Shown: positions 17,248-25,871 of the stretch, piece by piece
Position numbering within the stretch: position 1 is the first letter of the stretch
How the letters are laid out: each line of letters opens with the position of its first letter
Assembly (NCBI GenBank): GCA_934278925.1
Contig: CAKQWJ010000007.1
Coordinates: 15,626 to 79,625 of the forward strand
DNA from: an uncultured Clostridia bacterium
GTDB lineage: Bacteria; Bacillota; Clostridia; Peptostreptococcales; Anaerovoracaceae
Direction: 5' to 3'
Length of the DNA: 64,000 nt
Program-made: the position numbers and the translations under genes
Notes under the pieces: model-generated
Database searches by the model: none
What the model saw: the letters and a program-made list of their open reading frames with translations, nothing else
Told to the model about the DNA's origin: nothing

Positions 17248-17784
17248 ATGGCTTTTCCGGAAAAAACATTGCAATCGGAAGTGGTATATGACGGTCCGAT
17301 TTTTCGAATTCGCAAAGATAAAGTGACGGTAGTGGGCGGAAAGACCTCCTATCGGGATATTCTGGAGCACAACGGTGGGGCGGTGATTCTGGCGGTAAAA
17401 GAAGACGGCAGAATTCTCATGGTGCGGCAGTTCCGAAAGGCGTTGGAGCGGGAGGTGCTGGAACTTCCGGCGGGAAAGATTGACGGCGATGAGGATCCCA
17501 TGGACACGGCACTTCGGGAATTGAAGGAAGAAACAGGCTACCGGGCCGGGAGTATTCGGCATCTGACCACCATCAGCCCGAGCTGCGGATACACCACGGA
17601 GCTTTTGTACATTTACCTCTGCAAGGATTTGACGCCGGGAGAGACCCATTTCGACGATACAGAGGATTTGGACCTTTATGAATACACGGCGGACGAGTTG
17701 GTGGATCGGATTATGAAGGGTGAAATTCAGGACGCAAAGACCATCGTGGGAGTTCTTTTTGCCCGAACCGCAGGAGAAATATAG
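17248..17784 (+). CDS. Nudix hydrolase, ADP-ribose pyrophosphatase type
   Basis: A 178-residue protein with a complete Nudix box (GKIDGDEDPMDTALRELKEE continuing TGY), preceded by the ELPAG segment and followed by PSCGYTTELLYIYL. This pattern is that of NudF-like ADP-ribose pyrophosphatases, which clear ADP-ribose. GGGAG lies 8 bases before ATG 17248. It precedes a XerD-like gene, the same order (nudF then recombinase) known in Bacillus, supporting conserved synteny. Confidence 0.88.
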   Translation: MAFPEKTLQSEVVYDGPIFRIRKDKVTVVGGKTSYRDILEHNGGAVILAVKEDGRILMVRQFRKALEREVLELPAGKIDGDEDPMDTALRELKEETGYRAGSIRHLTTISPSCGYTTELLYIYLCKDLTPGETHFDDTEDLDLYEYTADELVDRIMKGEIQDAKTIVGVLFARTAGEI

Positions 17785-17802
17785 AAGACACAGGAGACGA
17801 AG

Positions 17803-18681
17803 ATGGATGCCTTCATTGAATATTTAAAGAATACGAAAAACAAGGCGGAAAACACTCTCGTTGCCTATCGCCGGGATTTGAAAGCCTTCGAGGTCTTCCT
17901 GGAGGGCCGCGGCGGAAAGAGTTTGAACGACTGCAAGGAAAGTGATGCAGCCGCTTACATATTGGAACTGAATAACGAAAGTAAGTCCAAGGCGACGATT
18001 AACCGAAAAATTTCTTCTCTGCGGGCATTCTACGATTACAAAATCGATGAAGGGGAACGGGAATCCAACCCTTTTCAGAAGATTAAATCGGCGAAAAACG
18101 ATAAGCGCCAGATTGAGTTTCTGACGGTGGAAGAGGTGAATCGAATGCTGTCCCTTCCGGATGATTCTGCCAAGGGAATCCGGGATAAGGCGCTGTTGGA
18201 ATTCATGTACGGAACGGGTGCGCGGGTGACGGAGCTGGTGCGCCTGCGTTTCTCGGACATGAACCTGCGGATGAACTTCGTTACGCTGAAGGACAACGAT
18301 GGGGAGAGCCGAATCGTGCCGATTGGATCTTACGCCCATGCCGCGATGAAGAAATATATGGACGAGGCCTACGAGGAAATTAAGGGCGAGCTGCGGGAAG
18401 AGGACGATTACATCTTCATAAACTTCCGGGGTCAGGCGCTGACCCGTCAGGGAATCTGGAAGATTCTGAAGGAATACGGCAAGGAGATGGATATCGAAGA
18501 GCGGATGACACCGCAGATTCTTCGGAACAGCTTTGCGGTGCACATCCTTCAGAACGGCGGAGATTTGAAGACCCTTCAGGAGCTGATGGGCTTCGAAGAC
18601 ATGTCCGTGGGCATTGCCTATCTGGCGGTGCTGAATGTGCGGATTCGGGACGTGTACCAGCGGACCCATCCGAGGGCATAG
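17803..18681 (+). CDS. XerD-like tyrosine recombinase with altered catalytic residues
   Basis: The 292-residue protein has the SAM-like N-terminal DNA-binding domain and the C-terminal phage-integrase domain. Arg141 (GARVTEL), Lys163, Arg241 and the nucleophile candidate Tyr273 are present. However, the HxxR histidine is Gln238 (TPQILRNSF) and the second histidine/tryptophan position is Phe264 (LMGFEDMS). XerC/D proteins resolve chromosome dimers at dif; with these changes activity may be reduced or the protein may have another role. It sits 18 bases after the nudix gene, likely in one transcript. Confidence 0.8.
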   Translation: MDAFIEYLKNTKNKAENTLVAYRRDLKAFEVFLEGRGGKSLNDCKESDAAAYILELNNESKSKATINRKISSLRAFYDYKIDEGERESNPFQKIKSAKNDKRQIEFLTVEEVNRMLSLPDDSAKGIRDKALLEFMYGTGARVTELVRLRFSDMNLRMNFVTLKDNDGESRIVPIGSYAHAAMKKYMDEAYEEIKGELREEDDYIFINFRGQALTRQGIWKILKEYGKEMDIEERMTPQILRNSFAVHILQNGGDLKTLQELMGFEDMSVGIAYLAVLNVRIRDVYQRTHPRA

Positions 18682-18707
18682 AAAATAATATTTTTTGAAA
18701 AAAAGTA

Positions 18708-18736
18708 TTGAAATCAGTTGCTCATTGTGATAAACT
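18708..18736 (+). promoter_or_regulatory. rplS promoter
   Basis: TTGAAA (18708-18713), 17 bp, TAAACT (18731-18736). The transcript would carry a leader of about 110 bases. Confidence 0.6.
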
Positions 18737-18744
18737 TTGATAGT

Positions 18745-18852
18745 TATTACGGGCGGTCCTCTGGTAGTTGACAGCATGGCTTAAAGAAGCCGGGAACGAC
18801 ATTTATTTATAGAGAAAACCACGAGCGTCTTGGAAAGGAAGGAGGAATAACA
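18745..18852 (+). promoter_or_regulatory. rplS leader, possible L19 autoregulatory region
   Basis: The 5' UTR before rplS includes a GGCTT-AAAG-AAGCC hairpin (around 18778-18792). Firmicute rplS genes are known to carry a small L19 leader element; this region is in the right place, but I could not confirm the consensus by eye. Confidence 0.35.
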
Positions 18853-19194
18853 ATGAACGTAATTGATTCGATCACAAAGGAATACAAGAAGAACGATATT
18901 CCGGAATTCAACGTTGGTGATACTGTAAGAGTTCACGTTAAGATCGTTGAGGGTCAGAGAGAAAGAATTCAGGTATTCGAAGGATATGTCCTGAAGAAGC
19001 AGAGCGGCGGAATTTCTGAAACATTCACAGTAAGAAGACTGGCTCAGGGTATTGGTGTAGAGAAGACTTTCCCAATGCATTCGCCGAAGGTAGCAAAGAT
19101 TGAGGTACTGAAGCGCGGAAGAGTTAGAAGAGCAAAGCTGAACTACATGCGTGAAAGAACCGGTAAGGCTGCAAGAATCAAGTCTGCAAAATAA
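18853..19194 (+). CDS. rplS: 50S ribosomal protein L19
   Basis: The 113-residue protein matches L19 throughout: FNVGDTVRVHVKIVEGQRER, IQVFEGYVLKKQSGGISETF, TVRRLAQGIGVEKTFP and the basic end RGRVRRAKLNYMR. L19 lies at the 30S-50S interface. A strong AAGGAAGGAGG precedes the ATG, and a terminator follows, so it may be monocistronic. Confidence 0.98.
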   Translation: MNVIDSITKEYKKNDIPEFNVGDTVRVHVKIVEGQRERIQVFEGYVLKKQSGGISETFTVRRLAQGIGVEKTFPMHSPKVAKIEVLKRGRVRRAKLNYMRERTGKAARIKSAK

Positions 19195-19217
19195 GAATGA
19201 TTTGCTGAAAATTAAAG

Positions 19218-19253
19218 AGCATACCTTGGCATTGCCGAAGGTATGCTTTTTTT
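19218..19253 (+). terminator. Intrinsic terminator after rplS
   Basis: AGCATACCTT (19218-19227) pairs with AAGGTATGCT (19238-19247), loop GGCATTGCCG (which can add GGC/GCC pairs), followed by seven T. Confidence 0.88.
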
Positions 19254-19292
19254 ATCCGATATTTTCCATTGCGACGACGAAGGAGGAAATGG

Positions 19293-20156
19293 ATGATTCA
19301 GAATATTAACTGGTATCCGGGCCATATGAAGAAGACTCGGGAACTGATTCAGGAGAACCTCAAAGCGGTGGACCTGGTCATCGAGCTGCTGGACAGCCGG
19401 ATTCCGATTTCCAGCCGGAACCCGATTATTGACGAGCTGGTGGGGGATAAAAGAAGAATCGTACTTCTGGGCAAATCCGATCTGGCAGATTCGGAAGAGA
19501 CCGAGAAGTGGCAGCGTTATTTTAGCCGGAAGGGGGATAAAACCCTGGCCATCGATGCCCGCTCCGGAGAGAATATCAACCGCCTGTTCAGCATCTTGGA
19601 CGATGTGCAGCGAGAGAAGAATCAGCAGCGGCAGATGAACCGTTCCATCCGGATGATGGTGGTGGGCGTGCCGAACGTGGGAAAATCCTCCCTCATCAAC
19701 CGGCTGATTGGAAAGAAGAGCGCGAAGACCGGCGATAAGGCAGGTGTGACTCGGGGCAAGCAGTGGGTGACGCTGAAGAACGGGATGCAGCTGTTGGATA
19801 CACCGGGCATTCTGTGGCCGAAGTTCGAGGATCAGCGGGTGGGTCTTTACCTGGCCTTCTGCGGAAGCATTCGGGACGAAATTCTGGACACCCAGGATCT
19901 GGCATTCGAGCTGATTAAGGTGCTGGAGAAGCGCTATCCGGAATCCCTGATGAACCGATACAAGCTGGATGAAATTCAGGAAGAAACTCTGGACAATATG
20001 GAAGCCATCGCCTTTAAGAGGGGATTCCTGATGCCGGGAAAGAGAATCGACTATGAGCGCACCGGGCGGACGGTAATCGACGAATTCCGGAGCGGAAAGC
20101 TGGGACGCATTACGCTGGAGACGGTGCCGTCGGAAGGAGAGCCGGAGAATGACTAA
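19293..20156 (+). CDS. rbgA: Ribosome biogenesis GTPase YlqF/RbgA
   Basis: Circularly permuted GTPase for late 50S assembly. The 287-residue protein begins INWYPGHMKKT, then shows G4 (LGKSDLAD) before G1 (VVGVPNVGKSSLINRL) and G3 (LLDTPGILWP), the permuted order of the YlqF family. AAGGAGGAAAT places the start at ATG 19293, not at an upstream in-frame codon. It overlaps the next gene by 8 bp. The rplS-rbgA-rnhB order is the common Firmicute arrangement. Confidence 0.94.
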   Translation: MIQNINWYPGHMKKTRELIQENLKAVDLVIELLDSRIPISSRNPIIDELVGDKRRIVLLGKSDLADSEETEKWQRYFSRKGDKTLAIDARSGENINRLFSILDDVQREKNQQRQMNRSIRMMVVGVPNVGKSSLINRLIGKKSAKTGDKAGVTRGKQWVTLKNGMQLLDTPGILWPKFEDQRVGLYLAFCGSIRDEILDTQDLAFELIKVLEKRYPESLMNRYKLDEIQEETLDNMEAIAFKRGFLMPGKRIDYERTGRTVIDEFRSGKLGRITLETVPSEGEPEND

Positions 20157-21453
20157 GCAGGAACGGCTGGAAAAGATGGAGCAGCGTTTTCAGGAGATGA
20201 TTCGTCAGGAAACGGCGCTGCACGAAAAGGGAATTCAATACGTGGCAGGCATCGATGAGGTGGGCCGCGGTCCGTTGGCCGGTCCGGTGGTCACCGCCTG
20301 CGTAGTGCTTCCGGAAGATTTTCACGTGCCGGGGGTGGATGATTCCAAGAAGCTGACGGAGAAGCGGCGGCTGGCCATGAACCGGGAGATTCAGGACCGG
20401 GCGCTGGCCATCGGCATCGGCATCGCATCGCCGGAGGAAATCGACGAGATGAATATACTGGAGGCTACCAAGTGCGCCATGGTGCGGGCTTTTCACGATG
20501 CCAATGAGAAGCTGGGCCGAAAAATCCCGGGAGCGGAGATTCAGCACCTGCTAATCGATGCCCTGGAACTGCCGGGCATTTCGGTTCCCCAGGAGGGAAT
20601 CGTTCACGGAGACGCCAGTTCCGTATCCATTGCGGCGGCATCCATCGTGGCAAAGGTCACGCGAGATGCCTACATGGTGGAGATGGGAGAAAAATATCCC
20701 GGATACGCTTTTGAGAGCAATAAGGGGTACGGTACGGCCGCCCATTACGATGGAATTCGGGCGCAGGGCATTACGCCGATTCACCGGAAGAGTTTTCTCA
20801 AGAATCTGGAAAGCCGTCACGGCGTCACGGCGGCAGAGAGCACCGGGGCTAAGAAGATGACCGGAAAAAAGGTATACGCCGTTCGGTCCGGCCGGGAGAC
20901 CGGCATCTTTCAGACCTGGAAGGAATGTCAGCGGCTGGTGACCGGATATCCCGGTGCGGAGTACAAGAGTTTTACCACCTGGGAAGCGGCAGAGGAATAC
21001 CTGGGGAAGAAGCAGGACGTGCAGGCCATTCCGGAAACGGCGGCGGAAATCTACGTGGACGGAAGCTTCGATGTGCGCACCAAAAGGTTCGGCTGCGGCG
21101 TGGTGATTCTGTACAAAGGAGAAGAAATTACCCTGAAACACGGATACGACGACCCGGCATCGGCGGAGCTGAGAAATGTTGCCGGCGAGGTGATGGGGGC
21201 GGTGAACGCCATCCGCTATTGCCAAAAGCACAACATCTATGAGGTGTACATCTATCACGACTACAACGGAATCGGCAAGTGGGGGGACAACGAGTGGAAA
21301 GCGAATCTCCCGCTGACCCGAAAGTATAAGCAGTTCGTGGCGGACGCCCGGAAGAACATGAAAATTGTTTTTATCAAGGTGGAAGCCCATACCGGGGTAA
21401 AATATAACGAGATGGCGGACCGTCTGGCAAAAGACGCTATTGGACTTTTTTAG
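20149..21453 (+). CDS. RNase HII - RNase HI fusion protein
   Basis: One uninterrupted 434-codon frame encodes two different RNase H enzymes. Residues 1-230 are RNase HII, with GIDEVGRGPLAGP (D36, E37), D137 (LLIDAL) and D155 (HGDASSVSIAAASIVAK). Residues 240-286 are an RNase HI-type hybrid-binding domain (KKVYAVRSGRETGIF ... FTTWEAAEEYL). Residues 298-434 are RNase HI, with D304 (YVDGSFD), E347, D371, H414 (EAHTG) and D424. Both active sites appear intact, so the protein could remove single ribonucleotides and RNA-DNA hybrids. It overlaps rbgA by 8 bp. Confidence 0.92.
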   Translation: MTKQERLEKMEQRFQEMIRQETALHEKGIQYVAGIDEVGRGPLAGPVVTACVVLPEDFHVPGVDDSKKLTEKRRLAMNREIQDRALAIGIGIASPEEIDEMNILEATKCAMVRAFHDANEKLGRKIPGAEIQHLLIDALELPGISVPQEGIVHGDASSVSIAAASIVAKVTRDAYMVEMGEKYPGYAFESNKGYGTAAHYDGIRAQGITPIHRKSFLKNLESRHGVTAAESTGAKKMTGKKVYAVRSGRETGIFQTWKECQRLVTGYPGAEYKSFTTWEAAEEYLGKKQDVQAIPETAAEIYVDGSFDVRTKRFGCGVVILYKGEEITLKHGYDDPASAELRNVAGEVMGAVNAIRYCQKHNIYEVYIYHDYNGIGKWGDNEWKANLPLTRKYKQFVADARKNMKIVFIKVEAHTGVKYNEMADRLAKDAIGLF

Positions 21454-21468
21454 TCTGTGTGATATAAT
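21440..21468 (+). promoter_or_regulatory. folD promoter
   Basis: TATAAT (21463-21468) with an upstream TG (extended -10, TGATATAAT) and TTGGAC (21440-21445) 17 bp away. The -35 lies within the end of the RNase H fusion gene. Confidence 0.55.
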
Positions 21469-21511
21469 TGTTCTGTCTATTTTATGAAGAATCACTGAAA
21501 GGGTAGAACGA

Positions 21512-22420
21512 ATGGCCAAATTGTTGAGAGGAGCACCGGTGAGAGACCTCATTGCGGAGCAGCTCCGAAGTGATGTGACGAAGTTAAAAGAAAATGGGGT
21601 ATGTCCAAAGGTGGCGACCCTGCGAGTGGGAGATCGTTCCGGGGATGTGTATTATGAGAATGCCATCCGGAAGAACTCCGATAAATACGGCATTGAATGC
21701 GTGAACCGAGTCTATACGGAGGAAGCGTCGCAGGAAGAACTGGAAGCGGGACTGGCGGAATTGAACGGAGACCCGTCCATCCACGGGATCATCATGCTGA
21801 TGCCTTTCCCAAAGTTTGTGAATGAAGCTCGGATGAAGCGATTGCTGGCACCGGAGAAGGATATCGATGCCATCACGGACGCATCCTATGCCAATCTTTT
21901 TGATGCGAAGAAACCTTTGGATGATTATTTTTGCGCCTGCACCGCAGAGGCTTGCATGGAAATCCTGCAGAAGAACGATGTGGAACTGCAGGGAAAGAAA
22001 GTAACCATTGTGGGACGAAGCGTTCGAATCGGAAAGCCGCTGATGTTGATGATGCTGAATGCCAATGCGACGGTGACGGTGTGCCATACTCGCACGAAAC
22101 CGGAAGACCTGAAGACCGCATGCGAGGAGGCGGATATCGTGATTCTGGCGACGGGACAGATAGAATCATACGGGCCGGAATTTTTCCGGGAAGGACAGAT
22201 TATCGTGGATGCCGGCGCGGGAACCGGGGCGGACGGAAAGATGGCCGGAGACCTGAATGCCAAGGCACTGACCGAGTGCGACTGGTCGGAAAATGTGGCC
22301 TATACACCGGTACCGGGCGGCGTGGGAACGGTGACAACCACCCTGCTGCTGCGGAATGTAATGAAGGCTGCAAAGCATTTCTACAAGAACGAAAATATCA
22401 AGAATTTAAATACCAAATAG
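21512..22420 (+). CDS. folD: FolD-family methylenetetrahydrofolate dehydrogenase/cyclohydrolase
   Basis: Interconverts 5,10-methylene-, methenyl- and 10-formyl-tetrahydrofolate. The 302 residues carry the family region PEKDIDAITDAS, the VTIVGRSVRIGKPL nucleotide-binding motif and the C-terminal TPVPGGVGTVTTTLLLRN. The usual catalytic YxxxK lysine is displaced: after Tyr48 the fourth residue is Ile52 and the lysine is Lys54. The DGF segment reads DDYF. This is like the variant FolD group I recall from Clostridia, so activity is likely but not certain. It forms a one-carbon set with folC, glyA and folT. Confidence 0.85.
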   Translation: MAKLLRGAPVRDLIAEQLRSDVTKLKENGVCPKVATLRVGDRSGDVYYENAIRKNSDKYGIECVNRVYTEEASQEELEAGLAELNGDPSIHGIIMLMPFPKFVNEARMKRLLAPEKDIDAITDASYANLFDAKKPLDDYFCACTAEACMEILQKNDVELQGKKVTIVGRSVRIGKPLMLMMLNANATVTVCHTRTKPEDLKTACEEADIVILATGQIESYGPEFFREGQIIVDAGAGTGADGKMAGDLNAKALTECDWSENVAYTPVPGGVGTVTTTLLLRNVMKAAKHFYKNENIKNLNTK

Positions 22421-22440
22421 AAAAGGAAAGGTAAAATACA

Positions 22441-23118
22441 ATGACCTTTACCCAATATTACAAACCGGACGATATGTCTGCCAGCGTGCCGGAGCATCTT
22501 CAGACAGACGAGGAGCTTCAGCAGCAGATTATGGACATCAATTTGCTGTACAGCGCGGCGATTCGCGAGGTGAGCACGAAGCTGGATGTGCTGGGAGATG
22601 ACTTCCGGATGAAGCATTCCTACGTGCCGATTCACCACATGCAGTCTCGCCTGAAATCCTTTGAAAGCCTGATGGACAAAGCGGAGCGCTACGGCATTGA
22701 GGACCCGATCCACAACTTGGACACGGTTCGGGCGGAGGTGTTTGATATCGCCGGAATCCGAGTGGTGTGCAACTACCGAGAGGATATTTACACCATGTCC
22801 GAACTTCTCCTGAAGCAGTCGGATGTGGATTTGATTAAGATTAAGGATTATTGCAAGAATCCGAAACCAAGCGGATATCGAAGCCTTCACGTGGTCATTT
22901 CGATTCCGGTGTTCCTGGTGAACAGCAAGACCACCGTACCCGTGGAAATCCAGTTCCGAAGCATTGCCATGGATACCTGGGCCAGCTTGGAACACGAATT
23001 GAAATATAAGAATAAAGGCGCTCTGACGGAGGACATCCAGAAACAGCTGACCCAGTGTGCGAAGACCCTGTCGGATGTGGATGAGCAGATGGAGCGAATT
23101 CGGCATCAGGTTTTCTGA
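22441..23118 (+). CDS. Small alarmone synthetase (RelQ/YjbM type)
   Basis: A 225-residue GTP pyrophosphokinase domain protein. It has the RelA/SpoT synthetase signatures DIAGIRVVCNYREDIY, KDYCKNPKPSGYRSLHVV, and VEIQFRSIAMDTWASLEHELKYK, and no HD hydrolase, TGS or ACT domain, so it is a stand-alone small synthetase making (p)ppGpp. It begins 20 bases after folD and ends 65 bases before valS, so stringent-response and tRNA-charging genes are adjacent. Confidence 0.9.
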   Translation: MTFTQYYKPDDMSASVPEHLQTDEELQQQIMDINLLYSAAIREVSTKLDVLGDDFRMKHSYVPIHHMQSRLKSFESLMDKAERYGIEDPIHNLDTVRAEVFDIAGIRVVCNYREDIYTMSELLLKQSDVDLIKIKDYCKNPKPSGYRSLHVVISIPVFLVNSKTTVPVEIQFRSIAMDTWASLEHELKYKNKGALTEDIQKQLTQCAKTLSDVDEQMERIRHQVF

Positions 23119-23183
23119 TGACCGTACGAAAAATGGCGAAATACCGGAAATTATTTTTACCGGATTGGAGATAGGAGAACTAA

Positions 23184-25871
23184 ATGAAAAAGAATCTTGC
23201 GAAAACATACGATCCAAAAGACTTTGAGGATCGTATTTACGAGACCTGGGAGGAGTCCGGTGCGTTTAACGCCGAAGTGGATCCGGACAAGAAACCGTTT
23301 ACCATCGTAATGCCGCCGCCAAATATCACGGGGCAGCTGCACATGGGACACGCTTTGGACCAGACCCTTCAGGATGTGCTGACCCGTTGGAAGCGTATGG
23401 AAGGCTACAGCGCGCTGTGGCTTCCGGGCAGCGATCACGCCAGCATTGCCACCGAGGTAAAAGTAGCCAACAAGCTCTATGAGGATACCGGCAAGCACAA
23501 GAACGAATTCACTCGAGAGGAGTTCCTGGAGCACGCCTGGGCATGGAAAGAGGAGTACGGCAGCCGGATTACGAAGCAGTGCCGGAAGCTGGGCGACTCC
23601 TGTGACTGGCGGAGAGAGCGCTTTACCATGGATGAAGGCTGCAACAAGGCCGTAACGAAATTCTTCATCGACCTGTACAACAAAGGCTGGATTTATCGCG
23701 GAAACCGCTTGATTAACTGGTGCCCGAGCTGCAAGACGTCTCTGTCGGATGCAGAGGTAGAGCACGAGGACGAAAACGGAAAGTATTGGTATTTCCGCTA
23801 CCCGGCTGTGGATGGCGGAGAAGGAATTGTAGTGGCTACATCTCGTCCGGAAACCATGTTCGGCGATATTGCCATTGCGGTTCATCCAAGCGATGAGAGA
23901 TATAAGGATTTGGTGGGCAAGAACGTATACCTGCCGATTCTGAACCGGGAGATTCCGGTCATCGCGGACGAATATCCGGATCCGGAGAAGGGAACCGGTG
24001 CGGTGAAGATTACGCCGGCACACGACCCGAACGACTTCGAGGTGGGTGCCCGTCACGATCTTGAAATCCTGAGCTGCATGAATGAAGATGCCACCATGAA
24101 CGAGCTGGCCGGCAAATACGAAGGCATGGACCGTTATGAGTGCCGGAAGGCGTGGGTAAAGGAGCTGGAAGAGGCCGGTTATCTGGTTAAGACGGAAGAT
24201 ATGGTCATTCCGGTGGGTAAATGTTACCGCTGCCACAACGCCATTGAGCCGATGCTGTCGGATCAGTGGTTCGTAAAGATGGAAGATTTGGCAAAACCGG
24301 CCATCGAGGCGGCAACTTCCGGAGAGCTGGAGCACATTCCGGCAAGATTTGAGAAAATTTATCTGAATTGGCTGAACGATATTCACGACTGGTGCATTTC
24401 CCGTCAGCTGTGGTGGGGACACCGGATTCCGGCGTACTACTGCGATGAGTGCGGTGAACTGGTGGTGGCAGACCACATGCCGGAGACCTGCCCGAAGTGC
24501 GGCGGACACCACTTCCATCAGGATGAGGATGTTCTGGACACCTGGTTCAGTTCGGCACTGTGGCCGTTCTCCACACTGGGCTGGCCGGAGAAGACGCCGG
24601 AACTGGATTACTTCTATCCGACTTCCGTTATGGTAACCGGATACGATATCCTGTTCTTCTGGGTCATCCGAATGGTATTCTCCGCATGCGAAGCGATGCA
24701 TGAAATCCCGTTCAAGTACGTATTCCTGCACGGATTGGTACGTGACGAACAGGGTCGGAAGATGAGTAAATCCCTGGGCAACGGAATCGATCCGCTGGTT
24801 GTCATCGATCAGTACGGTGCGGATGCACTGAGATTCATGCTGTGCACCGGAATTTCTCCGGGTAACGATACCCGATTCCTGACCAGCCGTCTGGAGTCCT
24901 CCCGAAACTTCGCCAACAAGCTGTGGAACGCATCCCGGTTCACCATCATGAACCTGCAGGATGAGGACGGCAATTTCCTGCCGATGGCAGATGAAGCGAC
25001 CGCCGTTCTCCAGGATGAGGACAAATGGATGATTTCCAGAGTGAATGCGGCCGCAAAAGCAGTGACCGAGTCCCTGGACAAGTTCGAGCTGGGTCTGGCC
25101 GGACAGAAGGTATATGAAGTAATTTGGGACGAGTACTGTGATTGGTACATCGAAATCGTCAAGAGAAGACTGTACGGTGAGGATGAAGAGGATAAGAAGA
25201 CGGCGAGATATGTCCTGCAGAAAACCCTGAAGGATCTGATTAAGCTGCTCCACCCGTTCATGCCGTTCATTACCGAGGAAATCTGGGGATTCCTTCCAAA
25301 AGAAGGAACGGAAACCGGTGCGGATGCGATGCTGATTCGGGCATCTTGGCCGCAGTATGACGAGAGCCTGGAATATCCGGAAGCGACGGCTCGCATCGAA
25401 ACGGCAATCGCAGCCATCAAGGCGGTTCGTAACATCCGCGTAGAAGCGGATGCGGCACCGAGCCGGAAACTGAACATGATTGTCCGGACGGATTCCCTGG
25501 CGGATACCATTGAAGGAACCGGAGACATCATCCGTAAGATTGCCAACGTGGTGGAAATCACTGTGGAAGGCACCGACGGGGATGCACCGAAGGATGTAAT
25601 GTCCGCGGTTATCGACGGTGCGGAAATCCTGATTCCGCTGGAAGACCTGGTGGACTTCGAGGCGGAGCTGGAAAGACTTCAGAAAGAGAAGAAGCGCCTG
25701 GAAGGCGAAGTAACCCGTGTGGAGAAGAAATTGTCCAACAAGGGCTTCGTGGAGAAGGCACCGGAAGCGGTCGTAAACCAGGAGAAGGAAAAACAGGAAA
25801 AATATAAAGAAATGCTGGCAACCGTAGTTGCCCGTTTGGAATCTATGGGAGCGAAAAGTGACAACGAATAG
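23184..25871 (+). CDS. valS: Valyl-tRNA synthetase
   Basis: Charges tRNA-Val. The 895-residue class I enzyme has the HIGH-type PPNITGQLHMGHAL near residue 45, the editing domain (TSRPETMFGD), zinc-like cysteines (CDECGELV ... CPKCGGHH), KMSKS within GRKMSKSLGN near residue 527, and a C-terminal coiled arm. ATAGGAGAAC precedes ATG 23184. The upstream gap is only 65 bases, too short for a full T-box leader, so that common control is absent here. Confidence 0.97.
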   Translation: MKKNLAKTYDPKDFEDRIYETWEESGAFNAEVDPDKKPFTIVMPPPNITGQLHMGHALDQTLQDVLTRWKRMEGYSALWLPGSDHASIATEVKVANKLYEDTGKHKNEFTREEFLEHAWAWKEEYGSRITKQCRKLGDSCDWRRERFTMDEGCNKAVTKFFIDLYNKGWIYRGNRLINWCPSCKTSLSDAEVEHEDENGKYWYFRYPAVDGGEGIVVATSRPETMFGDIAIAVHPSDERYKDLVGKNVYLPILNREIPVIADEYPDPEKGTGAVKITPAHDPNDFEVGARHDLEILSCMNEDATMNELAGKYEGMDRYECRKAWVKELEEAGYLVKTEDMVIPVGKCYRCHNAIEPMLSDQWFVKMEDLAKPAIEAATSGELEHIPARFEKIYLNWLNDIHDWCISRQLWWGHRIPAYYCDECGELVVADHMPETCPKCGGHHFHQDEDVLDTWFSSALWPFSTLGWPEKTPELDYFYPTSVMVTGYDILFFWVIRMVFSACEAMHEIPFKYVFLHGLVRDEQGRKMSKSLGNGIDPLVVIDQYGADALRFMLCTGISPGNDTRFLTSRLESSRNFANKLWNASRFTIMNLQDEDGNFLPMADEATAVLQDEDKWMISRVNAAAKAVTESLDKFELGLAGQKVYEVIWDEYCDWYIEIVKRRLYGEDEEDKKTARYVLQKTLKDLIKLLHPFMPFITEEIWGFLPKEGTETGADAMLIRASWPQYDESLEYPEATARIETAIAAIKAVRNIRVEADAAPSRKLNMIVRTDSLADTIEGTGDIIRKIANVVEITVEGTDGDAPKDVMSAVIDGAEILIPLEDLVDFEAELERLQKEKKRLEGEVTRVEKKLSNKGFVEKAPEAVVNQEKEKQEKYKEMLATVVARLESMGAKSDNE

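Noticed and set aside
20149..21453. Two separate rnhB and rnhA genes joined by misreading
   Set aside because: The frame is continuous, with no internal stop and no ribosome site plus start codon recognised at the junction (about residues 230-240), so a fusion is the direct reading.
23119..23183. T-box leader before valS
   Set aside because: Only 65 bases lie between genes, too short for a T-box, and no terminator or T-box sequence is seen.
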